From NCBI GenBank assembly GCA_024704765.1, contig JAKMXF010000319.1, positions 186,001-250,000 on the forward strand: a stretch of DNA of 64,000 bases, read 5' to 3'. Positions within the stretch are counted from its first letter, which is position 1. Every line of letters begins with the position of its first letter. Both the position numbers and the translations under genes were made by a program. This document shows, in pieces, positions 11,740-22,607 of the stretch. Under the pieces are notes generated by a model, which was not told where the DNA came from, made no database searches, and worked only from the letters and a program-made list of their open reading frames with translations. The DNA is from Oopsacas minuta. Lineage: Eukaryota > Porifera > Hexactinellida > Lyssacinosida > Leucopsacidae.

Positions 11740-14700
11740 ATGTCCAATAATCCCAAACGCTCAGGCCTTCCACTAAAATGGAATTTAGAGTCAGTAAACT
11801 GGTTCCATGAGGCACTACTAGAGCATGGAAAAGATTTTGATAAAATTTCATTTTCTATGTTGAAAAAGTCAATCAGAAATAATCCACAAAAAATTCCAAA
11901 TCACTTAACATCAGTTGGTGTTCGTTACTTTTACTACCGTAACTTGAGGAAAGCTTCAAATTTGCTTCACGCTTATGAGTGTAGACATCCTACAGCACCT
12001 GGTCTTGCAGGTGTAGCACTCAAAAAGTCTGGACAGAGTACTTTCAATGGAAATACTGCTTCACCGAAAAGAATAAATTCAACTGAAACTGAATCCAATA
12101 AAAGTGATATGGTAAGGAATTTGTTACTACAGTTAACCAGAGCCTCAGACTGGATCGGAGAGGCCCTGGCCATTTTACTATAACCCCGAGAATGAGTACA
12201 TACGTACAGTAAATTCCCGTGATAACGAAGTGATTATTACCCCAAATAGCTTGAAAGTAATCGATTTTACTCAGCACTTCGTTATAACGAGCGTTTAATG
12301 TAATTCCTATTGCCTTCAGTGTCGCCTATTCAATCGATAATTATTACAAATCTTGGTTTATTTGTCAATTTCTATCAATTGATGTCATTTTCATGGCTGT
12401 GGCTACAGTGCAGGCAAGGGCAGGTTATTAAAGTGTTGAATGTTTGGATGTGGTTGCCAGCACCCAATAGTTTCCTTCTCCAAGTTCCGGCAATTGCAAA
12501 TCTCAAATTACCACTCTAACACCTCAAGGTAAGTCTGAAAATGACCAAAACCATATCTAAAGGAATTGTAATCACTAATCTAATGGGAAGACACACTTCA
12601 ACGGGGACCTGTATTTGTCAGAATTTTCAATTGGCATTTATCAGAATACTCGTAACTGTCACTTGTCAGAATCAATATTTGGTTGACTGTCACTTGTTAT
12701 CGTCGGATCTGGAGCAAGCTGTGAGTTACTGAGAGTATTTAGAACTCACGTTGTATTTGGTTAGGACAAGTGACAGTCAACCAAATATTCATTCTGACAA
12801 GTGACAGTCACGAGTATTCTGACAAATGCATGCACCTCCTACATTCTATTATCTTTTCATGGTAAATAGCTCATGAAGGTTATATTAGCAATTCACATTG
12901 TCTTTTAGGTAACAACAGTTGTAGCTAATGAGAACAAAGACTATCCTGATAGCACCAATAGTCCATCTAACTATACAACACAAGAACAAGCTAATGAGAT
13001 ATCTACTGGGAAACGGTAAGAAATTACAATAGGCTCTGGGGCGTAACCAGTGGCGATCCCAGGAGGGATCGGATATGCCCCGGGCTATGCAAAATCCTGG
13101 GACCGTCCCTGAGAGTAAATAGAACCTTCAGACAGAGGAGGTGACGATGGATATTCACCTCATTAAATAGCAAATATAATATAGATAGCCAGATAACAAT
13201 ATTCAGCCATATCTAATATTTCCATGCAAATAATGCTATTTTTGGCCTAGGATTATTACTAATGGTCGCTAATCCCGCTATATAGAAGTCGATTGGCTTT
13301 TGTAATTCGTCGTTATGTGGAAGTGAACGTTATGCTCAGTCGTGAGGGAGTTATTTATAAATATACGATGTCTACTGTTATAGTCATGCTTTCCAACTAT
13401 AAAAAGGAAAAAATTGTATTATTTGCATATATAATTCGAAATCCAGAAAACAGTTTCTAAGGGTTGGTAAGGCTGACTGTTTACTCTAATTTATTAGTAC
13501 ATTACCTTTTAGAGGTGAAGACCCTTCCAATGAACTCAACTTACAAGTACCCACCAACACAAATACAACTTTAACACAACAAGAATCTGAAGAATCAATT
13601 CTGACTGATGTTGATAATCCAACCACAAATCATGTGACTAAGGAATTGTATGAGAAAAATTGTCAGTCAAAATCTATTACAAAAGAACAAATAGAAACAA
13701 CTAGTAATTTGAAAAATATTGAAAAAAGGAAAAATGAAAATACAATAGAAGAACCTAGCAAGCGAGATTTGACGAAAGAATGGGTTCAGATAGAGGGACT
13801 TGGTAGATGTTCCCTCGATTTAATCGCAGTTATTTGCTATACAAAATTACATATTATTCTAGGCGAAAAGATAAATTATCGTAATAAACTCCTTACTCAT
13901 CGTATTACAAGTTATCTAGGTGAGTTAGTGTATAAAGGAGCTACAAAATATCGTAACAGAGGTCACATTAAACGGATAAAACTTCCGAATTGTAAAGTAC
14001 TGAAAACTCCAACTTTCACTGTTGATAAATTGAAATTACAAAATGATCCCGCTGCTTTGGACACACATGCTAGCGGGAATAATAGCGACTCCAGTGGAGA
14101 TGAGCGTCCAACATCTACAACCAATATCGCTGTTTTACATAAACCGAAGAGATCGAAATTACGTGTAGGAAAGAATCTATTTAACGTCCGTAAAACTGTA
14201 TCACATTCTACACAGACGGATATATCTTGTATAAGGGAACAACGTTTTACCAAAAATCATAATATTTGCATTGAGTTTGTGCCTAGAGATGATTTGACGT
14301 ATAAAATTGTACAATCCATTGCGCAAAACCCACATTTACGAATTTTCGCATCACCGAATACATTTTTCGCAAATATAACTACTTTACTTAACACAAAATG
14401 GAAGAAACTTTTCGCAAGATCAGCTGACTTGACTATTGATTTCGACTTTGAATTTTCTGATACACAAATGGCAGATATGCCATCTCCTTCTAACCAATTT
14501 CTAACACACAATTTCACTGTTAAAGAGCTACTAATCAGTCAAATAAATACTTTGCCCAAACCGATTGAAGTAGAAGCATCAATTCTCCGTTTAAGATACC
14601 ATTTCTGTACAAACTATGAGCATGTATTGATTGATGGTATCGATAGCCAAATATCACCATTATCAGCCCTGGTTCAACTGCTGAATACCATCAATAAGTG

Positions 14701-15694
14701 CGATAGAAAAGGTTCTAGAATTCCGATTGGGAAGAACTTTCCGCGGAAGTTCACAACAGACGATAGGAGGGAAGATGCGAAAAATCTCATTACTCGAAGT
14801 CTACTGAAAAATAAATTGGAGAAATTACGACAAATTCATGCTTCTAAAAGTCCCTTGAATCGTAGCAAAATTGCAAAGATAGAACAATTAAAGAAATTAT
14901 CAAATCGGCCAAATAGTTCTGCGCTAAAATGCTTAATCGAATATCTCCGTAATCATAATGATCAACTAAAGAAAATTTCGAAAAATACGGCGGATACTCA
15001 GACAAAATTTTCTCATAAACCCCTACCGAAATCGAAATGTGTAAAATCAAGCTTCACTCGCTCTGTGCCATCTTCCTTTCATTCTGTTTTGAAAGAGAAA
15101 GCTACGTCTAGGAGTTTATTCTCATCTGAGGTTGAAGATCAAATCAACGCACATGCGAACCCCGAATTATCCCCGCGAAATGATATGCAAAGATTGATCG
15201 ATGAATTAGGCCCTGTTAATGATGAATTCTACTATGGTGATCCAAACAAGTCAGAGTATTTGCCTGATTTTTCCGGGGGTGACAATCAAATCAATACCTT
15301 TTCAATGTTGGCTGACGCATATTTTGGTGTGGACGGTGTGAGTGACTTACAACAAGGTAATAGTTCATTACCTGAAAATTTTGTATCAGCTTGTCCTTCA
15401 GTTGTTAGTGAAAATTTCCAAAGTCTTCTATGTGAATTAGATGGTATGGTGAATGAATGGGAAACAGATGAAGTATGCAATAATAATACAGAACCAGCTT
15501 TGAACCATACAGATCTTATCCCTAATCCCGCAAAAATGTTCTTGCAATACTTCCTCAATTCCCATGATTCGGATTCCGATGATAGAGTCATGCGAAGTAT
15601 CTTTGAAGACGATTCACTAGATGGACTCAGCTCACAGCATATGCCTTATAACAATAATAGTCAAAATATAGTAGAAGATGGGAATAGAATGTGA
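11740..15694 (+). CDS. CRAMP1: Cramped-like SANT chromatin regulator (CRAMP1 homologue)
   Basis: Three exons (11740-12111, 12909-13015, 13513-15694) join in frame to 886 residues. Residues ~11-64 form a SANT/Myb-like domain with the cramped hallmarks EHGKDFDKI and a VRYFYYRNLRK helix. Residues ~248-325 match the cramped-specific block (LIAVICYTKLHIILG, then LGELVYKGATKYR). The remainder is low-complexity and acidic toward the C terminus, with ST/Q-rich and Lys-rich linkers. Cramped proteins are nuclear; they act with Polycomb-type regulation in flies and in linker-histone gene expression in vertebrates. A 3' splice site (TTTTTAG) lies nine bases before the ATG, so either a 5' UTR exon or trans-splicing is likely. 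AATAAA occurs about 105 bases after the stop. Orthology rests on the two matching blocks in the correct order. Confidence 0.82.
12193..12300. mobile_element. Short inverted-repeat element in CRAMP1 intron 1
   Basis: Inverted motifs GTGATAACGAAGTG and CACTTCGTTATAACGAG sit about 50 bases apart, in the style of a pogo-like MITE. Exact ends are not certain. Confidence 0.4.
12634..12829. repeat. Long hairpin: 64-bp inverted arms in CRAMP1 intron 1
   Basis: Arms 12634-12697 and 12766-12829 are reverse complements with about three mismatches and a 68-base loop. Each arm contains the word CTGTCACTTGT twice. The transcript of the intron would fold into a long stem. It may be a foldback element or a hairpin RNA source; the sequence alone does not decide. 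Confidence 0.75.
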
Positions 15695-16364
15695 TATATA
15701 GTGTATTAATATTATTGCGGGCATTTTCAATCATTTATTGTTCTGTCAATTGAAAGTGTTTTGTTTGCAACTCCTTATTATTTATTATTCTTTGATTAAT
15801 AAACACTCTAATAAACAAAACAAAATTTTCGATTTTAATCTTGACATTGGACACTGGCAAAACCCTTGTTAGTATCCGATTATTTCGCCTGAGAAAGGTC
15901 AAATTGGAGAAATTCTGTAGGAGTAGCGGGCTTCACTTACTAATTTGATTCAGAACGTAAAAAATATCAGTGGAATATTGAAAATCAATATTGAAAAATT
16001 CGGTGATATATTAGGTATTTTTCGTTATTTTTCAGAACAGGTGCCAAACCTTGTATTATGTAACTCCGTAAATATTTTCAATTACAGTTAGGCATTATTT
16101 GCATTCTTGGTGTAAAATATATGCATTGAATTATATTTATGACTGACATATGTACAAATATGAAACGAATTTCAGTGACAGTGCAACCTCGCGCGGTCGC
16201 GCCTCGATTATCCGAAATAGTTGGGACCTTTCGAAAAAGTTCGATAATCGAGTTCGTTTATGTATATTATAGGAACTGGGACCAGGGAAAAAGTTCGGAT
16301 AATCTAAGAGTTCGTGTGTTGGTATCAGTTTTAGCCTTATTTGTACAATTCACAAAAAGTAATA

Positions 16365-16500
16365 CAGTAGAACTCGGATAAGACGTATCCCCTCGGGAAA
16401 CAGAAATTAGTACGTCTTATCTGAATATGTTTGCATTACAAATAATGATGACTGATATTTTGGGACGTAAGAAATACTACGTCTTATCCGAGTCCTACTG
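16365..16500. mobile_element. Complete pogo/Tigger-like MITE
   Basis: 136-bp element flanked by TA on both sides. The left end CAGTAGAACTCGGATAAGAC and the right end are inverted complements with one mismatch over 22 bases. The interior has no coding capacity. TA target duplication and CAG termini fit non-autonomous Tc1/mariner-superfamily (pogo-type) elements. Confidence 0.85.
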
Positions 16501-16904
16501 TAGTTTCGAATTAGTCTGACTACCGGTAGACATCGCAATCTCTAAGCACCGTCGACCAGTCGAATGTGCTTGAGGCTCACCTTGGTATAGAGGAATAAGA
16601 CCAATTGAAATCGCGTGTGTATCGTTTTGTTTTGAGGGCAGAGCTATAGTTCATCATAATATAAGTTGGAATTGAAGTATTTAATGTCCAATCGACACTG
16701 GAAAGTAACAATGGTCATATAATATTTCAATGGTATATGCATTTGCCATACCTATCATTCATTTACATTGTGGATCAGGTTGTAATACAATCCACCATTT
16801 GATCTCAATACAATTCATTTCAAACCAAAACTGTTTTGTTAGAGAATTTGTTCATATAAATATCTTTCAGGACTAGATTATAATTGTGAGCCAAATACCT
16901 GCTT

Positions 16905-16995
16905 TTTGATTCTCCCTTTAGAGCCGACAGCTAATGGTCTAATGCCCTCAGTCTCGGGGGTTTCGATTCCTGGGACTGGGGGTTGAGGCAGGTGT
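16905..16995 (+). repeat. Possible tRNA-derived SINE head
   Basis: The segment has a B-box-like word, GGTTTCGATTCC (one extra T against the tRNA consensus), preceded about 40 bases upstream by CAGCTAATGGTCTAATG, loosely like an A box. The fold of a full tRNA is not convincing. Taken as a SINE-like relic rather than a functional tRNA. Confidence 0.25.
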
Positions 16996-17709
16996 AATTC
17001 GACACTCACTTTTTGGCGAAATTTACGGCTCTTCTCTACTTAATTACCCATCACTAAAAGTCGATACGAAATCTCTAGGATCCTTGGAAGAATATGCAAA
17101 AGGTGTAAAAATATGATCAATCTTGGAAATATAGATTTGAAATCTATATATCTGATAACCCGTGTCTCACCACAGTGAAACAAAATCTCTAACATCATTT
17201 GAGAATTTTTAGCAAAGTTGTGAAAATATGATTAATCATATGACAAATTTGTGAATTTGTGACTTCCTAACTCTGAAATCCCAAAATCGGACTCTACGCA
17301 CCCAATTATCTTTGACATGTTGAAATCTAATCTCTCTAGCTTGCTTTTGAAGTGCACATGGAAAGGTGTGAAGATATGATTAATCACCACAAAGATGTGA
17401 ATATTCATTTTAGGAAAATTAATCCCTGAAGTGCAAATATCCAACCCAAAATGTAAGCTATGCCAATTTTCATGTTAATCGAGCTGCTAGAAGTCGCATG
17501 ACAGCGCAGACGGGCGGACATCGCGCATCGTCCATGCCATTAGTACATCTCCCTATAAGAGCTGCACTAAAAAGTCAATCGTACAGTATAGCCAAAATTA
17601 TATTTTAATCAAACAGTCAAAGGATAAATATACGATCTGCGGTCATCTACAATGCTATAAATACTCTAAAAGTTTAGTAATTGTAAATATAATGTGACGC
17701 AAAATGTGT

Positions 17710-18426
17710 TCAAAGACGGTCTAACTCTTCATCTTTCAACATCCTAATCGCTTCTCGTATCTGCGTAAGGGCTTTAGGATCATCCTTAGTCCAGATTCGA
17801 ATTATTTCAAGAACGCCCATTACAGCCCCTATCACAAGCAAAGAATAAACAAAAGCTTTGCTTCCTAATTTAGTGCAGGAAAATGCAGGTGTTAAGGTTC
17901 CACAAGCTCCACTCCCAGTGTATTTAGCTATACATTCTCCAGGTTTAGCACAAATTTTCTTAATATTCTCCACTAGAGATTCCAAGGTACATTGGATAAA
18001 TTTAGGGCAAAGATTTGCCAACTTTGGTATTACCTTTAGCTTATTAATCAAATTCGCACAAACGACGGTCTCGACGATAGTTTTGCCAACTTCAATCCAA
18101 TCAATCTCTAAACAATCAATCTTTTTAGCTACATTATACAAATCCTCCAACTCTTCTCTAGCTCTCTCTGCAAGAAATGAAAGCATAGTTGATTCAGTCA
18201 CCCTGCTTCCAATATAGGTAACGGCCCCTAATCCTGAGGCAAATAGACTTATCCCGCCTGTAAATGGAATTGCAACTAGGGATAACATGCTTGCACCAGT
18301 CTTCATCACCTTGCCATTGGTAACAACACCTTTCATGTGGATCTCTATATTCTGGAGTGCTTGGATTGCCTGTCCCTTCTTATATTCATAAAAGATCAAG
18401 TATGAAGCTGCACCCCAAGCCTCCAT
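17710..18426 (-). CDS. Apolipoprotein L-like protein
   Basis: 238 residues in one exon. Residues ~38-75 hold a Gly/Ala-rich hydrophobic hairpin (GASMLSLVAIPFTGG, then SLFASGLGAVTYIGS) that matches the membrane-inserting segment of the ApoL family, including the Pro-Thr-Gly-Gly turn and the following Thr/Ser-rich exit. A second hydrophobic stretch lies at ~190-212, and charged helices occupy both ends. Vertebrate ApoL proteins bind lipid, alter membrane ion flow and act in immunity; a similar membrane role here is inference. No signal peptide is seen, so it is probably intracellular. The ATG is immediately preceded by a TTTTTAG splice-acceptor-like motif on the minus strand, so an upstream exon is possible. 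Overall similarity is short, hence moderate confidence. Confidence 0.6.
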   Translation of the reverse strand: MEAWGAASYLIFYEYKKGQAIQALQNIEIHMKGVVTNGKVMKTGASMLSLVAIPFTGGISLFASGLGAVTYIGSRVTESTMLSFLAERAREELEDLYNVAKKIDCLEIDWIEVGKTIVETVVCANLINKLKVIPKLANLCPKFIQCTLESLVENIKKICAKPGECIAKYTGSGACGTLTPAFSCTKLGSKAFVYSLLVIGAVMGVLEIIRIWTKDDPKALTQIREAIRMLKDEELDRL

Positions 18427-19337
18427 CTAAAAACTTATATATAAAAATTTGATGATTAAATGTTGTACGAAGTGCAGGCGTATAGGGTTTCTTAAATTCT
18501 TATGGACAAGGCGCACTTTTGTAAATAAAGTATCATAACCACATCCAGGTCGGCCTATTTGGCAAAGTCCGGTAATCAGTGGTGCGGGTAGCGACTTGCC
18601 GTGTAATTGAATACAATAGCATTTGTACTGGCGCAAAATAAACTTTACTTGGTTTTTGGACTTGAATTTAAAGCATACTAGTTCAATATGAACCTAGGTT
18701 ACAGGAGAGAGTCCACAAAACTCGATTACCTCAATATAACCATTGAAAGCATGTTTCTACAACAATTTTGAAATATCTTTACTTTTATATTCATAAAACA
18801 ACAAAAACTTTAAGGACATGAATAATCCAAAAGTGTAAAATCGGATTCACATTTGATTTCTAGCTTACTTTCTTGATTACACGATAAACCTTGACAACGA
18901 ACAAACAAACAGACAAACAACAATTGAGATTTAGGGTTAACCAACCACAGCCTTGCATTGAAATAATACAAATCATACTGAAGCGGTGTTTTGACAAAAA
19001 TGGTCCAACACTTTAACACATTTATTTGTACACAAACGTCGCACCAGCATTGCACAAATGTTGCTTAGTAATACTTGCTAATCTTGCACTCTATGGTCTA
19101 GTTATAATAATTATACGGTGCAAGATTACTAAGCACGTACGTATCACTATGCAATAATATCGCAATATACAAATGACAAAGAAAGCAGCTTAATAATAGA
19201 ATGGAATAAATCAGTAGCTAAATAGAAACCTGGGCAGTAAATTCAAAATTAATAGCCACGAAGACATATAAATATAACACATACCATACGAGTATTAACT
19301 ACAAAATTTCATCGAATTGAAAAGACTCACTAACTAA
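18427..19337. other. Gene-free stretch with diverged repeat
   Basis: It contains a GTTTGTTTG-rich interspersed repeat in inverted orientation (about 18880-18940). The flanking motif of cold-spot AATCGGATTCAC type is shared with 33470 and 47850. No upstream ApoL exon could be recognised. Confidence 0.45.
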
Positions 19338-19907
19338 TCAACACCTAATATTTTGACATGGGAACACAGCGAGTGTGGCTTCTCTAATGCAACATATCAC
19401 AACGTCAAGTTCCAACTGCACGTGGATAGGATTAAGGTAGTGAAGGAGAAAAGGAGATAGGACTATCTGTTAAATTACCCCAGTTCCGAATCAAGGTGGG
19501 TTGAAGTTGAGCTCGAAAAAACAGGTTGAACACTGCTAGTTGATCCCAATTTTGATGGCTTCACGACTGTGAACAAAGGGGTGAGGCTAGACCTCAAAAA
19601 TCATCCATGTTTCTCGGAAAAACAAGCGTATATGACAATCGCCACCATATATCCCAATGGAAGTGTGGACATCCACGCTTCAAATTTCCTTGTGAATGGT
19701 GAGTGTTGCAACTATATGCTCGGAACCAATAAGCATGGTGATGACGAGTTTGTTAAAGTACACGAGAAGAGGACATGGCGGACGCATGGTGGAAACGGAA
19801 CACAAAACTATTATGGCGATAGAGTATGTAACGGCTGTGGTCAGCAAGTGAAATGCAAGAGGGGCTGTTCTGATCTGGCAGAATTCGGTGGTCTCAAAGA
19901 ACATTAA
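19338..19907 (+). pseudogene. Decayed coding region of unknown family
   Basis: One reading frame remains protein-like from 19338 to the TAA at 19907 but is broken by TAG at 19458 and TGA at 19527. After the second stop it runs about 125 codons with balanced, hydrophilic composition and a Cys-rich end (CNGCGQQVKC followed by KRGC). I do not recognise the family. Alternatives are an expressed short protein starting after the last stop, or exons separated by tiny introns. Confidence 0.35.
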
Positions 19908-20610
19908 CAGGCACACTCCTACTATATTACTTCTACTACTACATATACCTTCTTTTCCTATAATGCATAGATATATTTGGGATGCAATAAACTTGAATTA
20001 TAGCCAATTGAGGTATATTGCAGGGCATCGCTACGGGTCTGGTTGGCCCAGGCGATGTGTAAAATATTTGTTTGTATCTCATTTCTACACTCTTGGTTGA
20101 CCACTGAAAGTACTTCTGACATGCATCATGGCGACTTTTAATACTCTTTATCAAAGATACAAAAGAACGAATTATTCTCTCTCTATTATTAGAATTCCTT
20201 GACCCACTGTCCAATCTGAACCCCACCCTGACCAAGCTCTATTCCGCTTAAGACTTTAGAACATGTTAAGACAATGATTCGCATCAGTCAAGAGCTAAAG
20301 GAAGGATTTCGATACAACGAATGCTTCATTAATACTTAAACATCGTATAGTCTTGCTTGTCGTATTCAACTAAGGTCGTTTTAAATAAAGTTAGATAAAT
20401 CAAATCCGAAGTTATAATAACTCGCCGTGTGTAACTCTAATTCCTCATATAAAACAGGTCACAAGGTTGTTTCCGATAAATGTATACGTAATATAAGTTT
20501 GATTAATAACAAATTCATACATTGTGTAATGCCAAATATAAATACGCACACTTCGAAGTTAAAACACTGAAGATATATGAGTTAATGGAAAATTCATCAT
20601 AATATATATA

Positions 20611-20790
20611 ATGGATGCACCATCAACTTGGCAAATGGTTAAAACTATACGCCCTATATATTGGTATCATTTCAACATTTCCCTTTGTAGAGTGTGGATT
20701 CATATACTCAGACACATCAGGTACTTCACTACATCCACATATCCGTCCTCAGACGTTGCGCCTTCTCAGTATAATCCAGCTATAATTGAA
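20611..20790 (+). pseudogene. Possible frameshifted exon fragment
   Basis: An ATG frame (MDAPSTWQMVK) changes after ten codons, across an A-run, into a frame that reads hydrophobic and protein-like (LYALYIGIISTFPFVECGF) up to a stop. One base too many in the A-run would explain it. The family is unknown; it sits just upstream of the POT transporter but does not resemble it. Confidence 0.25.
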
Positions 20791-20909
20791 TTTTCAGTCC
20801 GGTTGCCAAAATAATTGAATTCAGTTGGCTAGATAATATTACAGTCTATATATAATATCAAAATATACTTTGATACTTGATACCCTCCATTAATTATATA
20901 GTCACTATT

Positions 20910-22607
20910 ATGTATCATTACCAAACAGACGAATCAACGAATCTCACGGGAGAAATACGAGCCAGACGAGCTTTAAATGAAAATAAAACAAATCTTCTCT
21001 GGACACCTGTCAGGAAACTCTACAGAGCACCATTACCCCCAGGTTTCTCACAATTTCCAAGTTGTAAAATCATCTTAATTATCGTTTTACTACATCGAAT
21101 ACACATATATTCTTCATTTAATTTCGTAGTTGGGTTAACTGCCGCACGTCGTAATATTTCAAATATTACCAATGAAGATTCTACCGTGACTGCGCAGTTG
21201 TTTTTGAGTTGTGCGAGATTATTAGCTCCTGTGGCAGGCATGATGGCAGACATGTATGTTCCACGTGTAAAAATGTTGTCGTTATGCTTCTTCTCGTCTT
21301 TCATTGGCTCAGCAATACAGTCAATGTTTCACACACTTTATGAAAATAAGATAGGTTACATACAGGATTACGCGTACTTTATTGTGCATGGTATTGCCTT
21401 GACGCTAATAGCTGTCGGTTCTTCAGGTGCTTATGCCCTTTTGGTGCCAGTGGGAGTTGATCAGATGGAAGGGGCGAACGAGACACGACTCAAGTCTTAT
21501 TTCTCCTGGCATTATTGGTTCATAAATCTAGGTGTTGTGTTCGTTGCAGGGAAATTTTTCATTAATATGGAAGGTTATTTGAAATGGCAAAGACCATATA
21601 TTCATTTGATAAGCTCCTATACAGCAACTCTATCTATATGGCTTGCGCTGATAATCTTAGTGCTCTCAAGCAGTTTTGGATTAGTACAAAGGAACAAACC
21701 TCCAAAGGGTACCCCTTTAACACAAGTGGTTGGAGTATTTAATTGCGCGGTTAGGAATAAGTACACCAAAAAGAGAGAGCGTAACTATGTAAAACATTCT
21801 TTCTTTGAATATGCACTTGTTGAAAATAATGGAAGATATTCATACGGACAGGTTCAGGATGTTAAAACATTCTTCAAAATTCTAGGAGTGTTAGTTTGCC
21901 TTATTTGGTATTTCGGAGTTGATAACCTGTATAATACGATATTCCCTTTACAAGCTACCGAAATTTCTGGCGCAGATGACAATTTTGATTCTACGAGAAC
22001 GATTTTCTTCTCTGTTTGCCTCACAATAATGTTAGTGCTTCCGTTGATAGAATTCTTAAGACTTTCATGCAACAAATTTCACTTTGGATTCAAACGAATA
22101 TTGCATAAAATCCTTATCGGCGTTGTTTTGGGATTTTTCGCTATAATAATTGCCTTGTCGATAAATCTTGTGTATTATTTCGGAGATGTACATGGCACGG
22201 ATAACGCTATTATAATTCCTCAAACGATTATCATTGCATTATCAGAATGTTTTGCATTTGTTGGTGCAATGGAGTTTGTTTACGCGCAGGCGCCACATCA
22301 AATGATTGGCTTGTTATTCGGTATATTTCAATCTGTTATAGGAATAGGATATTACATTCCTACCATTATGTACTACATACTTCAGCGTATAACTAGTTGC
22401 TATGACAACCTTCACTGTGGACAATGTCTCATACATTGGCCACCTTGTTTCCACATCAGTAAGCCAAAATCTCTTAATTTTGCATATTACTGTGTTTTCG
22501 CTGTGTTTACTATTGTTTACATTATCTTAATGGTATGCGTTGCGAAATGTTACAAAAGAAGAGAACGACAGAAGATTGAAGTTTGGCCTAAAGCAGATAA
22601 CTTTTAA
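20910..22607 (+). CDS. POT/SLC15-type proton-coupled transporter-like protein
   Basis: 565 residues in one exon with about 12 hydrophobic segments. Family signs are GMMADMYVPRVK after the second membrane helix (the POT AD-x-x-x-G-type loop) and FSWHYWFINLG, the conserved FxWFY-x-xINLG signature of helix 5. POT proteins move di/tripeptides, histidine or nitrate with protons; SLC15A3/A4-like members act in endolysosomes. The helix-1 ExxER motif that couples protons in this family reads as LLHR here, so coupling may differ. The ATG at 20910 is chosen because upstream in-frame codons include no other ATG. The C terminus is basic and cytosolic. Substrate cannot be deduced. Confidence 0.78.
   Translation: MYHYQTDESTNLTGEIRARRALNENKTNLLWTPVRKLYRAPLPPGFSQFPSCKIILIIVLLHRIHIYSSFNFVVGLTAARRNISNITNEDSTVTAQLFLSCARLLAPVAGMMADMYVPRVKMLSLCFFSSFIGSAIQSMFHTLYENKIGYIQDYAYFIVHGIALTLIAVGSSGAYALLVPVGVDQMEGANETRLKSYFSWHYWFINLGVVFVAGKFFINMEGYLKWQRPYIHLISSYTATLSIWLALIILVLSSSFGLVQRNKPPKGTPLTQVVGVFNCAVRNKYTKKRERNYVKHSFFEYALVENNGRYSYGQVQDVKTFFKILGVLVCLIWYFGVDNLYNTIFPLQATEISGADDNFDSTRTIFFSVCLTIMLVLPLIEFLRLSCNKFHFGFKRILHKILIGVVLGFFAIIIALSINLVYYFGDVHGTDNAIIIPQTIIIALSECFAFVGAMEFVYAQAPHQMIGLLFGIFQSVIGIGYYIPTIMYYILQRITSCYDNLHCGQCLIHWPPCFHISKPKSLNFAYYCVFAVFTIVYIILMVCVAKCYKRRERQKIEVWPKADNF

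Larger units (their letters stand above)
15695..17709. other. Intergenic region with several elements
   Basis: Gene-free as far as I can see. It contains AATAAA signals after CRAMP1, a pogo-like fragment around 16180-16300, a complete MITE at 16365-16500, a tRNA-like patch at 16905-16990, and three spaced copies of a KGTGWARATATGATTAATC-like word (17097, 17211, 17363). A repeat at about 17510-17585 (CATCGTCCATGCCATTAG) is shared with 1935-1985. Confidence 0.55.

Noticed and set aside
16905-16995. Functional tRNA gene
   Set aside because: Only a B-box-like word is good; the A box is poor and no acceptor stem or full cloverleaf could be drawn.
18427-18636. Upstream exon of the ApoL-like gene
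   Set aside because: No donor site and frame combination gave a convincing continuation, and the translation is not conserved-looking.
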